DNA from: Natrialbaceae archaeon B1-Br10_E2g27
GTDB lineage: Archaea; Halobacteriota; Halobacteria; Halobacteriales; Natrialbaceae
Assembly (NCBI GenBank): GCA_001563885.1
Contig: LKMM01000131.1
Span: 1 to 7,100 of the forward strand
Direction of reading: 5' to 3'
Length of the DNA: 7,100 nucleotides
In this document: piece by piece, positions 1 through 5,831 of the stretch
Numbering within the stretch: the first letter of the stretch is position 1
How the letters are laid out: each line of letters starts with the position of its first letter
The notes under the pieces: model-generated
Told to the model about the DNA's origin: nothing
The model's input: the letters and a program-made list of their open reading frames with translations, nothing else
The model's database searches: none
Translations under genes and position numbers: made by a program

Positions 1-1
1 A

Positions 2-634
2 CTAGCCGACCAGCGTCGCAACGCCTTTCGTCTGGCGATAATCACGGCCAAGAATCGACTCTATGGTGGCGACGATCGTCTTGCGGTCATCGTCGTCCCA
101 TTCGTCGGGATTTCTGATTGGAACGACCAGAAAGCCACGTCCACGAATCTCTGTGCCGTGTAGCGTCGCCATATCCAACTCGAGTCGGTGACGCTGGGTG
201 GTGTACTCATGAAGGACGTGATCAGTCGCACACTCGCCGACTGGAAGCAGGATGTGGGCGTTGATCGCCCGGAGCTCCGCATCGAAAAATCGCTCGAGGG
301 TGTCGTACTGTTCGCGTGTTGGGTCGTGACCGTTCGGCAGACAACACAGGTGGATGTAGCTCAGAAAGGCGTTCTCGAGGACTGGCTCGTCGGCTGGCCC
401 ACTCACAAAACCGACCTCGCGGAGGATTTCCTGGATGCCGGTTCCGGCGTCGGTTTCGGTAAACGGGACGCCAGTTCGCTTGCCACCGTGGACGCCCGGA
501 TGATCGCCGATGACGTGAAAATCGGCGTTGGCGTCACCGTAGCCGTAGACCGCCGTCCGTTCGCCTGGGGCCGTCCGGTCGAACGGTGCTCGAAGCCCGA
601 ACGGATTCGTTGTCCTGTCGGTGACGTTTTTCAC
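2..634 (-). CDS. Uracil-DNA glycosylase superfamily protein, atypical haloarchaeal form
   Basis: A complete 210-residue protein that reads as a member of the uracil-DNA glycosylase superfamily, which removes uracil from DNA to start base-excision repair. The motif-A-like stretch is VIGDHPG (residues 41-47), followed by GVPFT at 55-59. A segment YIHLCCLPNG (93-102) sits where family 4/5 enzymes have their NxxKCxPP-type strand. LLPVGECAT (129-137) matches the conserved core strand, and VPIRNPDEW (171-179) is in the place of the usual HPS/HPSP loop. The N-terminal CxxC of Fe-S family 4/5 enzymes is absent, so a [4Fe-4S] cluster is unlikely. The start is GTG at 634-632: a TATA-like element lies about 27 bases upstream and no ATG is better placed, so the mRNA is probably leaderless. 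The stop codon is at 4-2. Family membership is fairly secure; actual glycosylase activity is inferred. Confidence 0.82.
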   Translation of the reverse strand: MKNVTDRTTNPFGLRAPFDRTAPGERTAVYGYGDANADFHVIGDHPGVHGGKRTGVPFTETDAGTGIQEILREVGFVSGPADEPVLENAFLSYIHLCCLPNGHDPTREQYDTLERFFDAELRAINAHILLPVGECATDHVLHEYTTQRHRLELDMATLHGTEIRGRGFLVVPIRNPDEWDDDDRKTIVATIESILGRDYRQTKGVATLVG

Positions 635-657
635 GAGCGATCGGTACGTGCGTCGAT

Positions 658-665
658 TGTATAAT
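658..665 (-). promoter_or_regulatory. TATA element for the glycosylase gene
   Basis: On the minus strand ATTATACA is centred near 661-662, about 27 bases before the GTG at 634. This is the normal archaeal TATA-to-start distance, so transcription would begin at or next to the start codon. It implies that the glycosylase gene is not dependent on read-through from the nikR-like gene upstream. Confidence 0.6.
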
Positions 666-685
666 GGTCTCGGTTGGGCATACGT

Positions 686-705
686 CTGGGCGCGATTCGG
701 CCCAG
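686..705 (-). terminator. Hairpin just after the nikR-like gene
   Basis: A perfect 6-bp inverted repeat CTGGGC / GCCCAG with an 8-base loop begins nine bases beyond the stop of the nikR-like gene on the minus strand. It lies before the promoter of the glycosylase gene. No strong T-run follows, so a terminator or 3'-end stabiliser role is only plausible; it could instead be an operator for the downstream gene. Confidence 0.35.
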
Positions 706-713
706 CCGTTCGA

Positions 714-1118
714 TCAGACCGTCGACCTCGTCTCCGATCGCAACAACGTCACCGAGACACGGCCGACCGCATCGAAATCTTTCAGCCGATAGACCAGCGA
801 GCGGATCTGCTCGGCGTCCCCCTGACAGAAGATCACCTCGAGACACCACTCACCGTGATGGACGTGGCAGGTGGTATCGATCTCGGCTTGAAAGTCGTGT
901 TGGATCTCGTGGAGGTCTTCGATGATCGCCTCGTGGACGTAATCGAACGCGACCGTCGCGGCCACTGGGCCGTGGCTTTCCTCGAGTCGGTGATGGGATT
1001 CGACGTACTCCTGGATCGCTTCTCGAAGCGCGCGCGACCGCGAGTCCAGTCCTTCGGCTTTCCAGGTTCGATCGAACTCCGCTAACATCTCCTCGGGAAC
1101 GTTGAGGCTGGTCCGCAT
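714..1118 (-). CDS. nikR: NikR-like ribbon-helix-helix transcriptional regulator
   Basis: A 134-residue protein with the two-domain NikR layout: an N-terminal ribbon-helix-helix DNA-binding domain (about 1-45, beginning MRTSLNVPEEML) and a C-terminal ACT-like metal-sensing domain (about 53-130). NikR proteins bind Ni(II) and repress nickel-uptake genes. The four canonical ligands can be placed: H74, H85, H87 and C92, in the CHVHHGEWCLEV segment. H74 to H85 is 11 residues, as in E. coli NikR. H87 to C92 is five residues rather than the usual six, so the loop is one residue short. No nickel transporter or hydrogenase gene is nearby, so the target is unknown. The ATG at 1118 gives the exact start of the RHH strand and lies about 26 bases from a T-rich TATA-like element. 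The metal specificity is inferred from the ligands. Confidence 0.8.
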   Translation of the reverse strand: MRTSLNVPEEMLAEFDRTWKAEGLDSRSRALREAIQEYVESHHRLEESHGPVAATVAFDYVHEAIIEDLHEIQHDFQAEIDTTCHVHHGEWCLEVIFCQGDAEQIRSLVYRLKDFDAVGRVSVTLLRSETRSTV

Positions 1119-1140
1119 GCACGGTCGTTCGGCTGGCGTG

Positions 1141-1148
1141 GAAAAAGG
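1141..1148 (-). promoter_or_regulatory. TATA-like T-run for the nikR-like gene
   Basis: On the minus strand CCTTTTTC lies about 26 bases before the ATG at 1118, in the position of an archaeal TATA box in a region that is otherwise GC-rich. It fits a leaderless mRNA. The same T-run also follows the ctaA hairpin, so it may serve both as terminator tail and promoter. Confidence 0.45.
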
Positions 1149-1168
1149 TCCGCCGGTCCCGACGGCGG
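1142..1168 (-). terminator. GC-rich stem-loop plus T-run after ctaA
   Basis: Reading the minus strand, CCGCCG, a 7-base loop and CGGCGG (1168-1150) are followed three bases later by five T residues (1146-1142). This is the form of an intrinsic terminator, about 57 bases beyond the ctaA stop codon. Because it abuts the T-rich TATA-like element of the nikR-like gene, the palindrome could alternatively be an operator for autoregulation by that RHH protein. Confidence 0.5.
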
Positions 1169-1224
1169 GAGACAGGTCACGGCCGGATCCTGGCTGTTGC
1201 CCGTGTGTCAGTCGAACAGGGACA

Positions 1225-2127
1225 TTACAGCCGGCGCGAGCGTGGCTCTGCGGCGTTTCTGACCGCCCAGAGGCTCACACTGAAGGCGATCAAAAGCACC
1301 ACAGCAGTGCCGAAATACAGCGATTCGAGCGTGGTGTTAACCGTCATGGTCGTCTGGCGGCCGAGGAAGACGACGACGAAAGCCACCAACCCGGTGCCGG
1401 CGAGCAATCCGAGGAGTCGTCCGTCCTCGAGTTTCCAGCGGCCAACTGTCCCCGCGGCGATGACGGAACCGACAATGGCAAGACTCGATGCATAATGGGT
1501 CATCTGGACGGTCGGCGAGGAGTAGGTCAGATCGAGGAAGGCGACCGAGTTCGTAATCGCCTCGAGGATGAACGGACTAAGCAGAAGCTGCACCGGTAAC
1601 GCGAGCACGCCGAGTCCGAGTGCGCCCAGGATGTGACCTTTCGTCAACGAGGCCTGCCAGACCAGCAACGTCGCGACGACGAACAGCGCAAAGATGAGCA
1701 CGGCCGTCCAGAAGTGCAAGGAGAGGATTTCTAGATCGTAGGCCAGGACGGTCTCTCGACCGAGGTAGACCTGAATTGGGGTCAAGATCATTCCGAGGAC
1801 GACGAGTGTGGCGACGCGGCTATCGACGGTCGGCGTTCGCCAGGCCGAAAGCGCAGAGCCGATGATCGCAACGCCAGCGAACATCGCAACGAAGCGATGG
1901 ATCCACTCGTAGAAACTCGGGATATTCGCCGGAAACAGGTTCCACGGACCAGCATCACACTGGGGCCAGTTGGCCTCACATGCCAGTCCCGAGCCGGTCG
2001 CCTTTGCGGCAACTCCAAGCAAGATCGTCGCAGCGACGAGCACCAGCGTCGTCGCGAGCAGGTGTGGAAAGCCGAACCGATCGATCAACAAACGGAGCCT
2101 CGAACGGGGTTGACTATCTGACGACAC
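1225..2127 (-). CDS. ctaA: Heme A synthase (CtaA/Cox15 family)
   Basis: A 300-residue polytopic membrane protein of the CtaA/Cox15 family, which oxidises the C8 methyl of heme O to give heme A for the terminal oxidase. About eight membrane helices form two homologous four-helix halves. The first half carries the loop cysteine pair C50 and C57 (GLACEANWPQC), the ExxH motif EWIHR (E74, H77) and H138 (LSLHFWTAV). The second half carries H211 (QMTHYASS). By internal alignment with LSLHFWTA, the fourth heme-ligand position is Y271 (ESLYFGTA) rather than His. The start chosen is GTG at 2127-2125: a clear TATA box lies about 34 bases upstream and the length matches the family. The reading frame is open back to an ATG at 2268, but that extension would overlap the TATA box and is not family-like. 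No ctaB or oxidase gene is in view. Confidence 0.9.
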   Translation of the reverse strand: MSSDSQPRSRLRLLIDRFGFPHLLATTLVLVAATILLGVAAKATGSGLACEANWPQCDAGPWNLFPANIPSFYEWIHRFVAMFAGVAIIGSALSAWRTPTVDSRVATLVVLGMILTPIQVYLGRETVLAYDLEILSLHFWTAVLIFALFVVATLLVWQASLTKGHILGALGLGVLALPVQLLLSPFILEAITNSVAFLDLTYSSPTVQMTHYASSLAIVGSVIAAGTVGRWKLEDGRLLGLLAGTGLVAFVVVFLGRQTTMTVNTTLESLYFGTAVVLLIAFSVSLWAVRNAAEPRSRRL

Positions 2128-2156
2128 GGTTGTTCGCCCGGGGCTTAGGACCACCC

Positions 2157-2166
2157 CCTTATAGAG
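2157..2166 (-). promoter_or_regulatory. TATA box for ctaA
   Basis: The minus-strand sequence CTCTATAAGG is a good archaeal TATA element centred near 2161. It predicts a transcript start around 2134-2136, giving a leader of under ten bases before the GTG at 2127. It excludes the longer upstream reading frame as the real start. Confidence 0.65.
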
Positions 2167-2175
2167 GTCTCGAGT

Positions 2176-2196
2176 CGTTCTCAGCTCATTAGAACG
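2176..2196. promoter_or_regulatory. Inverted repeat upstream of the ctaA promoter
   Basis: CGTTCT (2176-2181) and AGAACG (2191-2196) form a perfect 6-bp inverted repeat separated by nine bases. Its centre is about 25 bases upstream of the ctaA TATA box in the divergent ctaA/M24 region. The position suits an activator or operator site. No regulator can be assigned, and chance occurrence is possible. Confidence 0.35.
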
Positions 2197-2326
2197 GTCC
2201 ACAGCACCCTCGAGCACGACGATACCGACCGCTACATCTCGAGGCGGATCGACGAGAGCTGTCAGCACAGAAAACAGCGTATGGGTGCTTCGTCGGATTC
2301 AAGACCTCTACACGATAGCACCCTGC

Positions 2327-3424
2327 ATGGACAAACGCGAACGACTCGAGACCTACCTCGAGGCCAACGATCTCGACTCGGTCTGGTTTGCCCGACCGAA
2401 CTCCTTTGCCTGGCTAACCGGCGGCTCGAACGTCATCGACCGCGAGGCCGATACCGGCGTCGCGGCCATCGGCTTCGACGGCATGGAGTTGTGCTTGCTT
2501 ACGGACACCATCGAAGCCGACCGAATCCTCGAGGAAGAACTGCCCGATATCGACGATGTGAGCCTCGAGACGTTTCCCTGGTATGAGACGTCGCTCGAGG
2601 CGGCGATCGCGGACCACGTTGGCGGCGAACGGGCAGCTGCTGATATCGACGTCCCGTGGCTGGATCGGGTCGACCCGACGGCGCTTCGACAGCCGCTGAC
2701 CGACCGCGATCAAACCCGCTATCGGGAACTCGGCCAGCAGACGGCCGCCGCGGTCGAAGCCGTCTGCCGGGAGCTTCGCGCTGACGACACCGAACACGAG
2801 GTCGCCTCGGCGATCCGCGTTGCCCTCTCGGCCCGTGACATCGAGGCCCCGGTCGTTCTCGTCGGTGGCAGCGAGCGCGTCGGGCGATATCGACACTATA
2901 CGCCGACGACCGCCGAACTCGGCGAGTACGCACTGCTCTCGGTGACGGCCGAACGCGGTGGATTACACGCCAGTTGTACCCGAACCGTCGCCTTCGACCC
3001 CCCCGAGTGGCTCGAGGATCGCCATCGAGCGGCTGCCCGCGTCGAGTCGACGGCGCTTGCGGCGACACGGGACGCCGCCCAAACGGATTCAGGAACCGCA
3101 GGAACCGTCTTCGAGGCCATCCAGAACGCCTACAACAGCGTCGGCTACGACGGCGAGTGGAACCACCACCACCAGGGAGGGGCCGCTGGCTTCGCTGGTC
3201 GAGAGTGGATCGCGACGCCGGGTCACGAGGCACCCATCACCTCCCCAATGGCGTATGCGTGGAATCCAACCGTTCAGGGTGCCAAAAGCGAAGGAACCGT
3301 CCTCATCACCGACGAGGCCCTCGAGCCGTTGACGATGACTGGCAACTGGCCCACCATCGAGGTCTCGGCAGTCGACGCCGAGTTCGACCTCGAGCGGCCG
3401 GCTATCCTCGAACTCGACGAATAG
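2327..3424 (+). CDS. M24-family (Xaa-Pro peptidase/creatinase fold) homologue with degenerate metal site
   Basis: A 365-residue protein with the two-domain plan of aminopeptidase P, prolidase and creatinase: an N-terminal domain (about 1-125, with RPNSFAWLTGG at 23-33) and a pita-bread domain (about 130-355). H190 in RYRHYTPT matches the substrate-site histidine. The metal-ligand positions are largely changed. In the segment ending CTRT (217-220) both Asp ligands are Ser (S205 and S216), and the EP-type Glu is N313 (AWNPTVQ). The histidine region reads HHHQGGAAGF (280-289), and the last Glu survives as E322 (KSEGTVLIT). A dinuclear metallopeptidase is therefore unlikely; a metal-free enzyme like creatinase or a non-catalytic role is possible. 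The ATG at 2327 starts the domain cleanly; an in-frame GTG at 2285 would add 14 unmatched residues. No convincing TATA box was found. The gene is divergent from ctaA and ends 23 bases from a convergent gene. Confidence 0.8.
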   Translation: MDKRERLETYLEANDLDSVWFARPNSFAWLTGGSNVIDREADTGVAAIGFDGMELCLLTDTIEADRILEEELPDIDDVSLETFPWYETSLEAAIADHVGGERAAADIDVPWLDRVDPTALRQPLTDRDQTRYRELGQQTAAAVEAVCRELRADDTEHEVASAIRVALSARDIEAPVVLVGGSERVGRYRHYTPTTAELGEYALLSVTAERGGLHASCTRTVAFDPPEWLEDRHRAAARVESTALAATRDAAQTDSGTAGTVFEAIQNAYNSVGYDGEWNHHHQGGAAGFAGREWIATPGHEAPITSPMAYAWNPTVQGAKSEGTVLITDEALEPLTMTGNWPTIEVSAVDAEFDLERPAILELDE

Positions 3425-3447
3425 CTCGATGTCGCTACTCGTCGGTG

Positions 3448-3906
3448 TCAACCGGTTTCGGATGTGTCGTCGCTCTCACGCTCTCCGAGGACGCGCGGAT
3501 CGACGTCGGGATGGACCGTGATTGATGCTGCAAGCGCGATGGCGGTGATATATACCAGCGTCTCGGCGACGATCACGTGTGTCGCGAGTTCGAGTGGCTC
3601 CGACGAGAGTCCACTCACCCACCGCACGACCGGGTGTATGAGCACCGTCAGAATAGCGAACAGGACGAATCGCTCGGTGTGTCTGGCGAAAACACGCGCC
3701 AGAAGACCTGCGGGCACGAGCAAAACCACAATACCCACAACAGGGCTCGTAACCAGTGGGATGGCTGACTCCCCGCCGAGGACGAGCAGCGTATCCTCGA
3801 GAATCGAGCGTCCCGGAGAAAGTGCGATCCACAGCGAGGCGGCAATCGCGAGGAGACGTCCAATCGTCGCGAGCGGATCCGGCACGTCCGAAAACACCGC
3901 CGTCAC
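3448..3906 (-). CDS. Small integral membrane protein, unknown function
   Basis: A 152-residue hydrophobic protein with probably four membrane helices (about 12-30, 50-73, 79-97 and 105-130) and a short acidic tail (about 132-152). I do not recognise a family or catalytic motif. A polar turn with RHTER (75-79) separates helices 2 and 3, and HPVVRW (91-96) lies at the end of helix 3. The GTG start at 3906-3904 shares bases with the TGA stop of the preceding beta-propeller gene (GTGA, four-base overlap). That strongly suggests one mRNA and translational coupling. The partner carries a Tat-type signal, so this protein may anchor or act with it at the membrane; this is inference from position only. 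The stop lies 23 bases from the end of the convergent M24 gene. Confidence 0.75.
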   Translation of the reverse strand: MTAVFSDVPDPLATIGRLLAIAASLWIALSPGRSILEDTLLVLGGESAIPLVTSPVVGIVVLLVPAGLLARVFARHTERFVLFAILTVLIHPVVRWVSGLSSEPLELATHVIVAETLVYITAIALAASITVHPDVDPRVLGERESDDTSETG

Positions 3907-5084
3907 GCGGGATGCACCTCGAAGACGGTCTCACCCGTTCGATGATAGAGTCGGTCGTCGACCACCAGCGGCCTCGATTGCGGGTCGGCAACCCGCTGGC
4001 CCGGCTCCTCGAGGGACACAGCAAAGCGTTGCTCCCCGGTGGCCGACTCGAGGGCGACGATTCCACGTTCCGTCCCGACGTACACCGTCTCCTCGCCCAC
4101 CGAAATCCCCGACCCGACTGGCTTCTCGGCCGTCCACTCGATATCTCCCTCGAGTGTCCCGGCTCTGACGAGCCCATCGCCAGGGTTTGTGGCGTAGATC
4201 CGCCCTTCGTGGCGGTCGACTGCGATAGCGTCGTTTGTGGTCACCGACTCGAGTATCGAGACCGTCCTCCCGGTGTCGGCCTCGAGAACGGCCGTCCCCC
4301 GGAATCCGGTAACGACGATATGCTCATCCGTCATCGCGACCGAACTGGTAGCCCCCAACTGGAGGTCGTTGAGCGAGTTGACCCAGTCAGTCGTTCCGTC
4401 GGGCACCTCGAGTGCGGTGAGTTGGTGGTCATCACTGCCGGTGGTGGTTCGGATCCCGACCAGCCGTTTGCCGAGTGTGCCGACGTCGGCCCACTGGCCA
4501 GCCATGCGAAACCGTTCGTTTCCAGTTTCGGTGTCGATTCCGACCAGATACCGATTACCATCGGTCGCGGCGGCAAAACACACCGTCGTCCCCGCGAGCA
4601 ACATCGTTCCGGCGGTCGCGTTCGTTCGATACCGCCAGCGCGGCCGTTGACCCTCCGTATCGACGGCGACGACCCCGTCTGCGGTGTTCACGAAGACACT
4701 CGAGTCACCCACCCGTGGGCTCGACTCGAGACGGCGTCGACGGTCGGGTCTGTATCGCCAGACGCGCTCACCGGAGTGGATATCGATCCCGACAAGCGCC
4801 TCTGCGGTCGGGACGATCAGCGTCTCCCCGTCCAACGCGAGTCCCGAAAAGTCGGACGTGTCGTTCGTCCGGAGCGCAACGATCCAGCCGATGTCGCCGT
4901 CTGCACCCGGCCCGGGGTCGCTGGTCGCGGCCACGTTACTTGCATCACGTCGTGGCTGGTAGACGGCTGGCTCGGACGTGCCTGGCTCGAACTCCGACGG
5001 CGTCGAGACATACCGCGAAAGAACGCTCCCGACGAGTGATACGCCAGCGATCCCGAGCAGATGTCGACGCCCCATCGTATTCAT
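3903..5084 (-). CDS. Secreted PQQ-like beta-propeller repeat protein with Tat-type signal
   Basis: A 393-residue protein built mainly of beta-propeller strands of the PQQ-binding-like type. Seven repeat units can be seen by their 'V/L-A/G-x-D/E-x-x-x-G' turns: about 98-113 (VGIDIHSGERVWRYR), 138-153, 180-195, 222-237, 264-278, 304-319 and 341-356 (ALESATGEQRFAV). This fits one seven-bladed propeller. The N terminus MNTMGRRHLLGIAGVSL has paired arginines before a hydrophobic stretch, a twin-arginine export signal. There is no lipobox cysteine, so a lipoprotein is unlikely; the mature protein would begin in the Ser/Pro/Glu-rich linker near residue 28. No quinoprotein dehydrogenase catalytic residues are evident, so a scaffold or assembly role, like BamB-type propellers, is as likely as an enzyme. 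Start choices are ATG 5084 or ATG 5075; both keep the signal. It overlaps the next gene by four bases. Confidence 0.82.
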   Translation of the reverse strand: MNTMGRRHLLGIAGVSLVGSVLSRYVSTPSEFEPGTSEPAVYQPRRDASNVAATSDPGPGADGDIGWIVALRTNDTSDFSGLALDGETLIVPTAEALVGIDIHSGERVWRYRPDRRRRLESSPRVGDSSVFVNTADGVVAVDTEGQRPRWRYRTNATAGTMLLAGTTVCFAAATDGNRYLVGIDTETGNERFRMAGQWADVGTLGKRLVGIRTTTGSDDHQLTALEVPDGTTDWVNSLNDLQLGATSSVAMTDEHIVVTGFRGTAVLEADTGRTVSILESVTTNDAIAVDRHEGRIYATNPGDGLVRAGTLEGDIEWTAEKPVGSGISVGEETVYVGTERGIVALESATGEQRFAVSLEEPGQRVADPQSRPLVVDDRLYHRTGETVFEVHPA

Positions 5085-5102
5085 CGATCCGATACATATC
5101 GC

Positions 5103-5116
5103 TGAAATACCAAATT
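5103..5116 (-). promoter_or_regulatory. AT-rich promoter element for the beta-propeller gene
   Basis: The minus strand has an AT-rich patch reading AATTTGGTATTTCA, centred about 23-27 bases before the ATG at 5084. This fits a TATA element for a near-leaderless mRNA. A second AT-rich patch (ATATGTAT, near 5092-5099) would better suit the alternative ATG at 5075, so the exact start is unsettled. Confidence 0.4.
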
Positions 5117-5167
5117 CGTACTGATTTCTGGCAGTGGCAGACGGGAATAGGCGCTGGCTATCGCCGA

Positions 5168-5779
5168 TCAGCGGTCGGGCTCGTCGTCTGTGGACTCGTC
5201 GACTCGAGTATCGTCAGACGAATCGTCGACTCGAGTCTCCACAGCCGATGATTCCTCAGCGTCCATTTCGGTCTGCTCGTTCACCTCGAGCGTACCGGCG
5301 TCGTTGACCGTGATCGTCACCGGTTCGACGTCCTCGCCAACGACTGGGTCGGCGTCGCGCTCGAGCACCCGATCGAGCGTAAAGATCGTGTTGAGTTCCC
5401 GCTGGACCTGGTCGACGACGCCGCCGACGAGTTCGCTCGGCTGGATCGCTGTATACTCGTAGGGGTTGTTGCCAGCACCTTCGCTTGCCCGTTTCTCGCG
5501 GCTGAGTCGGTCTTCTTCGTGGAGTTCGGCGAGTGCTTCTCTGACCGTACTCGGATAGAGGCCAGTGCCCGTCGCGACCTCCTCGGACGTGCTGGCAGGG
5601 TTTGCCAGCAAGTAGACGTAAATTTTCGCTCGGGTCTCCGTATCGAGGATCCACGACAGCAGGTCGACGATCCGCTGGTCGACGTCTGCGACGGCCGTCG
5701 CCGTGGCCCCATCGACGACGTCCGGCTCGCCCGTTTCGCCCGTCTCTTCCGGGATATCGTCGGTGTCGTCTCGAGCCAT
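5168..5779 (-). CDS. Winged helix-turn-helix transcriptional regulator with acidic tail
   Basis: A 203-residue predicted DNA-binding protein. The first 35 residues are acidic and probably disordered. Residues about 36-112 form a winged helix: TETRAKIYVYLLANPASTS, then the recognition region EVATGTGLYPSTVREALAEL, then a wing (REKRASEGAGNNPYEYTAI). Residues about 115-145 look helical (VVDQVQRELNTIFTLDRVLE) and could dimerise. The C terminus is Asp/Glu/Ser-rich and contains a 9-residue tandem duplication (TRVDDSSDD, TRVDESTDD; 182-199). The helix-turn-helix resembles the TrmB/ArsR-like regulators common in haloarchaea, but I cannot name an orthologue or ligand. No metal or sugar site is visible. 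It is divergent from top6B with 207 bases between, and perfect palindromes lie in its promoter, so autoregulation and control of top6B are reasonable hypotheses. The ATG at 5779 is the only good start. Confidence 0.78.
   Translation of the reverse strand: MARDDTDDIPEETGETGEPDVVDGATATAVADVDQRIVDLLSWILDTETRAKIYVYLLANPASTSEEVATGTGLYPSTVREALAELHEEDRLSREKRASEGAGNNPYEYTAIQPSELVGGVVDQVQRELNTIFTLDRVLERDADPVVGEDVEPVTITVNDAGTLEVNEQTEMDAEESSAVETRVDDSSDDTRVDESTDDEPDR
5196..5236. repeat. Short tandem duplication inside the regulator gene
   Basis: The 14-mer TCGTCGACTCGAGT occurs at 5196-5209 and again at 5223-5236, a 27-base (nine-codon) period. It encodes the repeated TRVD(D/E)S(S/T)DD units in the acidic tail of the regulator. 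The period keeps the reading frame, as expected of a small slippage duplication in low-complexity coding sequence. Confidence 0.8.
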
Positions 5780-5796
5780 GTGTTTCTTGGCTAGAC

Positions 5797-5806
5797 GGAA
5801 GCTTCC
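5797..5806. promoter_or_regulatory. Perfect 10-bp palindrome in the regulator promoter
   Basis: GGAAGCTTCC is a perfect 10-bp palindrome. It lies between the TATA-like element (about 5811-5820) and the ATG (5779) of the regulator gene, close to the predicted transcript start. A dimeric regulator bound here would block initiation, so it is a candidate autoregulatory operator. Function is inferred from position. Confidence 0.4.
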
Positions 5807-5810
5807 CTCG

Positions 5811-5820
5811 AGGTTAAACC
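5811..5820 (-). promoter_or_regulatory. TATA-like element for the regulator gene
   Basis: The minus strand reads GGTTTAACCT, centred near 5815, about 36 bases before the ATG at 5779. A transcript would start near 5789, giving a leader of about ten bases. It is the only AT-rich hexamer in the right range. Confidence 0.45.
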
Positions 5821-5831
5821 TTTGTCAGCTA

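Noticed and set aside
188..664. Plus-strand open frame opposite the glycosylase gene
   Set aside because: Antisense shadow; no family resemblance, and the minus-strand frame has the conserved motifs and a promoter.
2128..2268. N-terminal extension of ctaA to an ATG at 2268
   Set aside because: The extension would have to be transcribed from upstream of the TATA box at 2157-2166, and it is not like the CtaA N terminus.
2285..2326. Earlier GTG start for the M24 homologue
   Set aside because: The 14 extra residues match nothing in the family, and ATG 2327 begins exactly at the first conserved helix.
2499..3233. Minus-strand 244-codon frame within the M24 gene
   Set aside because: Arg-rich shadow translation opposite a conserved protein.
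3756..5039. A 427-codon plus-strand open frame opposite the beta-propeller gene
   Set aside because: It is the antisense shadow of two well-supported genes; its translation is Arg/Pro-rich with no recognisable domain and lacks the acidic composition of haloarchaeal proteins.
5150..5165. Weak hairpin GGCG-N8-CGCC just after the regulator gene
   Set aside because: The stem is only four base pairs and no clear T-run follows; not distinguishable from chance in GC-rich DNA.
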